Assembly (NCBI GenBank): GCA_964583155.1
Contig: CAZOUY010000001.1
Span: 1-64,000, forward strand
DNA: 64,000 nt
Source of the DNA: CAG-826 sp964583155
Lineage (GTDB): Bacteria > Bacillota_I > Bacilli_A > RFN20 > CAG-826
Direction of reading: 5' to 3'
The position numbers and the translations under genes are program-made. The notes under the pieces were generated by a model. It was not told the DNA's origin. It made no database searches and was given only the letters and a program-made list of their open reading frames with translations. Shown piece by piece: positions 59,432 to 64,000 of this stretch; the stretch's first letter is position 1, and every line of letters starts with the position of its first letter.

Positions 59432-61105
59432 ATGGAAAAAATTAAGGTTGTGGCTTTAGGCGGGCTTGATGAATGCGGTAAAAATATGTTTGTGATTGAA
59501 GTGGACGATGACATTTATGTCATTGAAGCGGGTCACAAATATCCGGATCGTACTTCGCCGGGCGTTGATTTCATCATCCCTGATTTCAGCTATTTGAAGG
59601 ATAAGGTCGATCGCATTCGTGGTGTAATCGTGACCCATGGTCATCTCGATCAAATGGGAGCCATTCCTTATTTATATCAGAATAGCGGAATAACTGCGCC
59701 TATATATGCTTCCGCTATTACGGCCGCTTTTATCAAATTACACTCCCTTTCCGTCGGAATTAATCATGATTATCGTTTTGTTGAGATCAATAAGGACAAT
59801 CAATATCTCAAAATAGGTAATCACATGTTTCAATTTTTCCAGACCGCACATATGATAGCGGGCTCCTATGGCTTTGCGTTAGAAACAGAGCAAGGAAGTA
59901 TCGTCTATACCGGTGAATTTATTGTCGAATATAATTACCATCAAAAATATAAATTGGATATGAACGAAATCGCCCGGATTTCGGAGAAGAATGTTCTTCT
60001 TTTGATGTCGGAGTCTCGTTATGCGGATCGCCCGGGCTATACGTCACCATCCCATCGATTAAGCCCGATTATCAGCAAGGATTTTAAAGATGCGGAGGGG
60101 CGAACCTTTTTTGCACTCTATGACTTTAATATCTATGGGTTGAGCGAAGTTGTGCGATTATCCATTGAGGCCAATAAGAAGGTTATCTTTTATGGAAAGG
60201 ATGGCCTTAAAATTTTAGAAACTTTGAATTCCGTCGGTGAGTTGATGATACCCAAGGCCAATTTGGCGACGATGGAGGATTTACTTCGAATTCGGGAACG
60301 CGATATCGTGATTATTATCTTGGGCGATCGGAATACGCTTTATAATCAAATTGAGCTTTTGGCAACCGGTGAAGGCGAGGATCGTAAGCTGATTATCGGT
60401 CCGAACGACACATTTATTGTGGCCGCTCCTCCGCAGATTGGAACTGAGGTTTATGCCGTATCGGCTATTGACGAATTGTATCGTACGGGGGCGAAGGTGG
60501 TCAACGTTACGAAAAAGCAAATTTCATCGATGCATGCTCAAGAGGAGGATCTTAAGACGATGCTTTCGCTTTTAAAGCCGAAGTATTACATGCCGGTAAC
60601 CGGCGAATTTCGCCATATTTTAGCGAATGCGAAGGTCGCTGTCGCCGCTAATCTCGGATATTCGCATTTGAATACCTTTGTCCTAGATAACGGAATGGTT
60701 TTATCGTTTGAAAATAAAAAGGTGCTTCCAATCACGGAATCGGTCCCTGTAGGTGATCTATTGGTGGATGGAAGTGGAGTAGGTGATGTTGGCGATGCGG
60801 TTTTGATGGATCGCCAAAAGCTAGCTGATGATGGCGTCATTTGTATGGCTCTAACGGTTTCACATCTTGAAAAAAGAGTGATAGCCGGTCCCGATGTGCA
60901 GATGCGTGGCTTTGTTCTCGTCAAGGATTCGGAGGCCCTTTTACACGATCTAGCGAGCTTATTCCTCGATAGCATCAATCACGCTTTACAAAATGATATG
61001 AGCATCAACGATGTGAAGCAGACAGTCCACGATAAAGCGCTTAAAATGGTACGCCGGGCCACGGGAAAATCGCCGATGATTTTACCACTGGTGGTCGAGA
61101 TCTAA
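59432..61105 (+). CDS. RNase J-family protein with degenerate metal site (J2-like)
   Basis: A 557-residue metallo-beta-lactamase/beta-CASP protein of normal RNase J length. Key residues differ from an active RNase J. The HxHxDH motif reads HGHLDQ (residues 69-74), the TGDF motif reads VYTGEF, and VHGEYR reads VTGEFR, so three metal or catalytic residues are replaced (His to Gln, Asp to Glu, His to Thr). HMIAGS keeps one histidine. It may be a J2-type partner that supports an active J1 encoded elsewhere. The start at 59432 is 10 bases from GGGAGG. Confidence 0.87.
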   Translation: MEKIKVVALGGLDECGKNMFVIEVDDDIYVIEAGHKYPDRTSPGVDFIIPDFSYLKDKVDRIRGVIVTHGHLDQMGAIPYLYQNSGITAPIYASAITAAFIKLHSLSVGINHDYRFVEINKDNQYLKIGNHMFQFFQTAHMIAGSYGFALETEQGSIVYTGEFIVEYNYHQKYKLDMNEIARISEKNVLLLMSESRYADRPGYTSPSHRLSPIISKDFKDAEGRTFFALYDFNIYGLSEVVRLSIEANKKVIFYGKDGLKILETLNSVGELMIPKANLATMEDLLRIRERDIVIIILGDRNTLYNQIELLATGEGEDRKLIIGPNDTFIVAAPPQIGTEVYAVSAIDELYRTGAKVVNVTKKQISSMHAQEEDLKTMLSLLKPKYYMPVTGEFRHILANAKVAVAANLGYSHLNTFVLDNGMVLSFENKKVLPITESVPVGDLLVDGSGVGDVGDAVLMDRQKLADDGVICMALTVSHLEKRVIAGPDVQMRGFVLVKDSEALLHDLASLFLDSINHALQNDMSINDVKQTVHDKALKMVRRATGKSPMILPLVVEI

Positions 61106-61120
61106 ATGAAACTAAAAAAG

Positions 61121-61143
61121 AGCATCTTCATGATGCTTTTTTT
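61121..61143 (+). terminator. Terminator of the RNase J-family gene
   Basis: AGCATC/GATGCT (61121-61126 with 61132-61137), loop TTCAT, then seven T. Confidence 0.85.
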
Positions 61144-61217
61144 ATCGTTGCCTAGTAAGAAATAATAAAGTTTATGATATAATATTTTTTGCAATACTAA
61201 TTAGGAGGACAATGATT

Positions 61218-63698
61218 ATGGCCAAAGAGAAAAAAGCACCGAAAGTCAATAGTGATGGTTTAATGTCAAAAGAGGCAGAGACCATTTTGATTGGGCTCAT
61301 GATTTCTTTAATAGCGATCATCGGTCTTTTAAATCGCGGTCCGATTGGTGAATTTTTGACCTTTTGCTTTGTTTATCTTTTTGGTGTCTTTTATTTTGTG
61401 GCCTATTTAATCATCCTCTTTTTTGGCCTTTATTTAACTTTGAAGAGAAAAGCCTTTCGGGTGCAAATTGATGTGACCCTCTTAGGAATGATTTTACTTT
61501 TTATCGGTATTATCATCGCCGCTTCGCCGGGAAATGGCGATGAATTACGTTTGAGCAATGTCTTTTCAAAATTTTCTGCCCAAATGAACAATATTTCGCA
61601 GGGAGTGCTCATTCCGAATGTGGCCGGCATTGAACAAGCCGGAGGAGGTCTTATCGGCTACTTTTTAGCGGCCTTATTGAATACCACCATCACTTCGGTC
61701 GGCACCATAATCGTTTCCTTCATTTTAATGATAGCGGGCGTCGTCCTTTGCTTATATCGTCCTTCATTGAAGATTAAGGGCTGGCTTAAAAAGCGCAAAG
61801 AACGCAAAAAAGCCAAGCAAGAGGCTCTTGAAAAAGAGCGGAAATTAGCGGAGTCCGAATTGGAGGAAGCGCTTGATATCCAAGAAGAGGAAGAAAAAGA
61901 AAGTCTAAGCTATGTGTCATCGGATCCTGAAAATTGTGCGACCAAAGCGCGCTTCGTTCTTGCAAGTGAAGGCGATAAGACTTCCGATATTTTAGCGGAT
62001 GACATTGAAGAAGATAATGAATATGATGAACCGAAATCGTCGACGGCCCCGAGTGTCTTCGCCGATGAATTAGAACCGAAGAACGATACTCCTATCATCA
62101 GTGAGCATCCCGAAGCCACGGTTCCCACGGCTAGCAAGGTCAGTTATCGAGCTTCCGCGCCGTTTGAACCTCCTGTTACTGTCACTATTAATAAAAATCC
62201 AACACCGAAAGAGAAAGGAAATTATGATATGCCTCCCTATGTGTACCCAAGCCTTGAATTACTGAACGTTTATGAAAATACTGATGTCGATGAAGAAAAT
62301 AATGTCGTCGCTTTAGAACGGCAAAAAGCGATTAACGAGCTATTTGGCGATTTTGGAATCGGAGCGACCATTTCCGGTTATAAAATCGGTCCATCGGTCA
62401 CTCGCTTTGATGTTTTGATGAATCGCGATGTTTCTGTGAACATTGTTGATAAATATATTAACGATATTTCCGCTCGTTTAGGTGGAGTGGGAGCCCGTTT
62501 TGAAAAGATTGTGCGCGGTAAGGTGACTTCGGGGCTAGAAATACCAAACGCCAAAGCGACAACCGTCTCTTTAAAGGAGTGCCTAGCACCATTTATCAAT
62601 GATCGTAAATATCGCTATTTTGTCCCCTTTGGTAAGGATATTACCGGGGATATCATCGGCGTCAACGTTACCAATTATCCGCACCTTTTAGTCGCCGGCT
62701 CTACCGGATCCGGTAAATCGGTTTTTATGCATTGCTTGATCATGTCCTTATTGATGAAAGCTTCGCCTGCGGAGTTAAGAATCATGCTCATCGATCCGAA
62801 AAGAGTCGAGATGTCAATGTATCGCGATATTCCGCACCTGTTATGTCCCATTATTTCGGATTATGATCAATCAAAGGTGGCAATGAATCGTTTGGTTATG
62901 GAAATGGAAAATCGTTACACGATGTTTGAACAGGTGGGCGTTTCGAAAATTTCGCAATATAATGAATATGCGGAGGAAGAGCATCTAGAGCCGATGCCAC
63001 TTATCATCGTAGTAATCGATGAATATGCTGATTTAGTGGAAAACTGCAAGGATATTGGTGGCCCGGTGGTCAAGCTGGCAGCGAAATCCCGTGCCTGCGG
63101 TATCCATTTAGTCATTTCGACTCAAAGACCATCCGTCGATGTTATCACGGGTGTAATTAAAGCCAATCTTCCGACCAGAGTGGCCTTGCGTGTCGCGAAG
63201 GCCATCGACTCGCAGACCATTTTAGGTGAAGGGGGAGCCGAAAAGCTTTTAGGATATGGTGATATGTTAGTCGATTGTCAGGAAATTCCTGGTATTGGCT
63301 TTACGCGTCTTCAATCACCCTATGTCGATAATAAAGAAATTCGGCGAGTCGTTAGCTTTTTAAAAGAGCATTATCCGACAAACTATAATCCAAACTTCCT
63401 CGATCTAACGGATCGATCGGCCGCCGGACCCGCTTATCCTGGCTCCGGGGGGACGGTCACTCGCGATGATCGCTATGAAGAGGTTAAAGCCTTTGTCATG
63501 GATTTAGATGAGGTTTCCATTTCGGAAATTCAGCGTAAAATGGGATTAGGTTTTCCTAAAGCCGCCCGGATTATGGACCAATTAGAAGAAGCGGGAGTCG
63601 TTTCAAAACCAACATCAGGCAGCAATCGTCGTAAGGTCCTCATTCACAATCAATCGGCTCTAGAGGAAAGTGATGATAAGGATGACAAGGATGCATAG
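61218..63698 (+). CDS. ftsK: DNA translocase FtsK/SpoIIIE
   Basis: An 826-residue DNA pump for chromosome segregation at the septum. Four membrane segments fill residues about 20-190, followed by an acidic, charged linker (190-330). The motor has GSTGSGKSVFMHCL Walker A, IIVVIDEYADLV Walker B, and STQRPSVDVITGVIKAN. A winged-helix gamma domain ends it (ISEIQRKMGLGFPKAARIMD). AGGAGG is 9 bases before ATG 61218; ATG 61212 is nearer and less likely. TATAAT at 61178-61183. Confidence 0.95.
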   Translation: MAKEKKAPKVNSDGLMSKEAETILIGLMISLIAIIGLLNRGPIGEFLTFCFVYLFGVFYFVAYLIILFFGLYLTLKRKAFRVQIDVTLLGMILLFIGIIIAASPGNGDELRLSNVFSKFSAQMNNISQGVLIPNVAGIEQAGGGLIGYFLAALLNTTITSVGTIIVSFILMIAGVVLCLYRPSLKIKGWLKKRKERKKAKQEALEKERKLAESELEEALDIQEEEEKESLSYVSSDPENCATKARFVLASEGDKTSDILADDIEEDNEYDEPKSSTAPSVFADELEPKNDTPIISEHPEATVPTASKVSYRASAPFEPPVTVTINKNPTPKEKGNYDMPPYVYPSLELLNVYENTDVDEENNVVALERQKAINELFGDFGIGATISGYKIGPSVTRFDVLMNRDVSVNIVDKYINDISARLGGVGARFEKIVRGKVTSGLEIPNAKATTVSLKECLAPFINDRKYRYFVPFGKDITGDIIGVNVTNYPHLLVAGSTGSGKSVFMHCLIMSLLMKASPAELRIMLIDPKRVEMSMYRDIPHLLCPIISDYDQSKVAMNRLVMEMENRYTMFEQVGVSKISQYNEYAEEEHLEPMPLIIVVIDEYADLVENCKDIGGPVVKLAAKSRACGIHLVISTQRPSVDVITGVIKANLPTRVALRVAKAIDSQTILGEGGAEKLLGYGDMLVDCQEIPGIGFTRLQSPYVDNKEIRRVVSFLKEHYPTNYNPNFLDLTDRSAAGPAYPGSGGTVTRDDRYEEVKAFVMDLDEVSISEIQRKMGLGFPKAARIMDQLEEAGVVSKPTSGSNRRKVLIHNQSALEESDDKDDKDA

Positions 63699-64000
63699 AT
63701 ATTATAAGGATGATCGTTTCCATTCGCATGTGATGACCATTTATACGATGCTTCCTTTTCGTCGTGAGGATTTGCCGGTTCTCACTCTACTATCCTTCGT
63801 TTTAAAAAATCGCGCTCGCGGATATCCGCATCAGCACCAAATCATCGCGGCCAGTGAAAATTTGTACGCTCTTGATCTATCCTTTTCGCATTTTTTTAAT
63901 AAGGATAATCTCGTTTTTTATGTGACCTTCAATGTCGTTGATGAAAAACTAGTTCTTGATGATGATTTATATCAGAAGGCCATTGATTTTATCTATCTTT
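63673..64000 (+). CDS. YfmF-like M16 peptidase-family protein (truncated by window end)
   Basis: The first 109 codons of a gene that runs past the window. The text LPVLTLLSFVLKNRARGYP and ASENLYALDLSFSHFF, then LVFYVTFNVVDEKL, fits the N-terminal lobe of YfmF/YmfF proteins, M16 peptidase relatives lacking the zinc motif at this point. In Bacilli ymfF lies near ftsK/spoIIIE, which supports the call. The start is uncertain: ATG 63673 has AGAGG 6 bases upstream and overlaps ftsK by 26; 63682 and 63691 are alternatives. Confidence 0.65.
   Translation, partial: MIRMTRMHRYYKDDRFHSHVMTIYTMLPFRREDLPVLTLLSFVLKNRARGYPHQHQIIAASENLYALDLSFSHFFNKDNLVFYVTFNVVDEKLVLDDDLYQKAIDFIYL

Noticed and set aside
1..64000. 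Mycoplasma-type code (TGA read as Trp)
   Set aside because: Well-recognised genes such as infB, nusA and truB encode normal proteins with TGG for Trp, and several genes end in TGA (for example at 16538 and 44677).

Overview
The window looks like a chromosomal segment of a low-GC, Gram-positive-type anaerobe of the Bacilli, possibly near the Mollicutes-related gut lineages (Acholeplasma, Izemoplasma or RF39-like). This is inferred from the Bacillota gene order rimP-nusA-rnpM-ylxQ-infB-rbfA-truB-ribF-rpsO-pnp, many lipobox lipoproteins, strong Shine-Dalgarno sites, and enlarged Opp transporter subunits of a kind known in Mollicutes. TGA is used as a stop codon, so this is the standard bacterial code and not the Mycoplasma code.

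Layout. (1) 0.1-5.3 kb: two lipoproteins with C-terminal membrane anchors, a small helical protein, rimO and a solitary PemK/MazF-like protein. (2) 5.3-10.8 kb: tRNA-Thr(GGT), then 5 kb with almost no intact protein gene. The minus strand carries broken small ORFs and a decayed DnaC-type ATPase, which suggests the remnant of an element integrated beside the tRNA. The plus strand carries about ten short transcription units, each a promoter, a structured RNA of 40-125 nt and a strong terminator. Several share one fold: a 5' hairpin, a middle hairpin, a terminator hairpin and a compensating linker-to-terminator pairing. This RNA array is the strongest candidate for an undescribed system. (3) 10.8-28.8 kb: a fructan locus under a LacI-type operator, with an ABC sugar importer, three GH32 enzymes (two lipoproteins and one cytoplasmic), two surface proteins built from a shared repeated domain, a LacI regulator, fructokinase, a YesL-like membrane protein and an extended ABC ATPase.

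(4) 29.0-38.6 kb: an oligopeptide importer, oppA-oppB-oppC-oppD-oppF, with unusual insertions in OppC, OppD and OppF, followed by a small membrane protein. (5) 38.6-49.8 kb: the rimP-rbfA translation operon, a TVP38-like membrane protein, a TtcA-GNAT fusion, truB-ribF, a membrane-anchored double-HTH regulator, a NUDIX hydrolase and rpsO. (6) 49.8-64 kb: an oxidoreductase with a NahK-like sugar kinase, a ZIP transporter, pnp, dapA, a three-gene GlpO-type redox operon, an RNase J-family protein with a degenerate active site, ftsK and the start of a YfmF-like M16 peptidase.

How the parts work together. The fructan locus encodes a full path: surface capture, extracellular cleavage, ABC uptake, cytoplasmic hydrolysis and phosphorylation. 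The translation and RNA-turnover genes form the conserved core. All structures and homologies were read by eye; no search or folding program was run.
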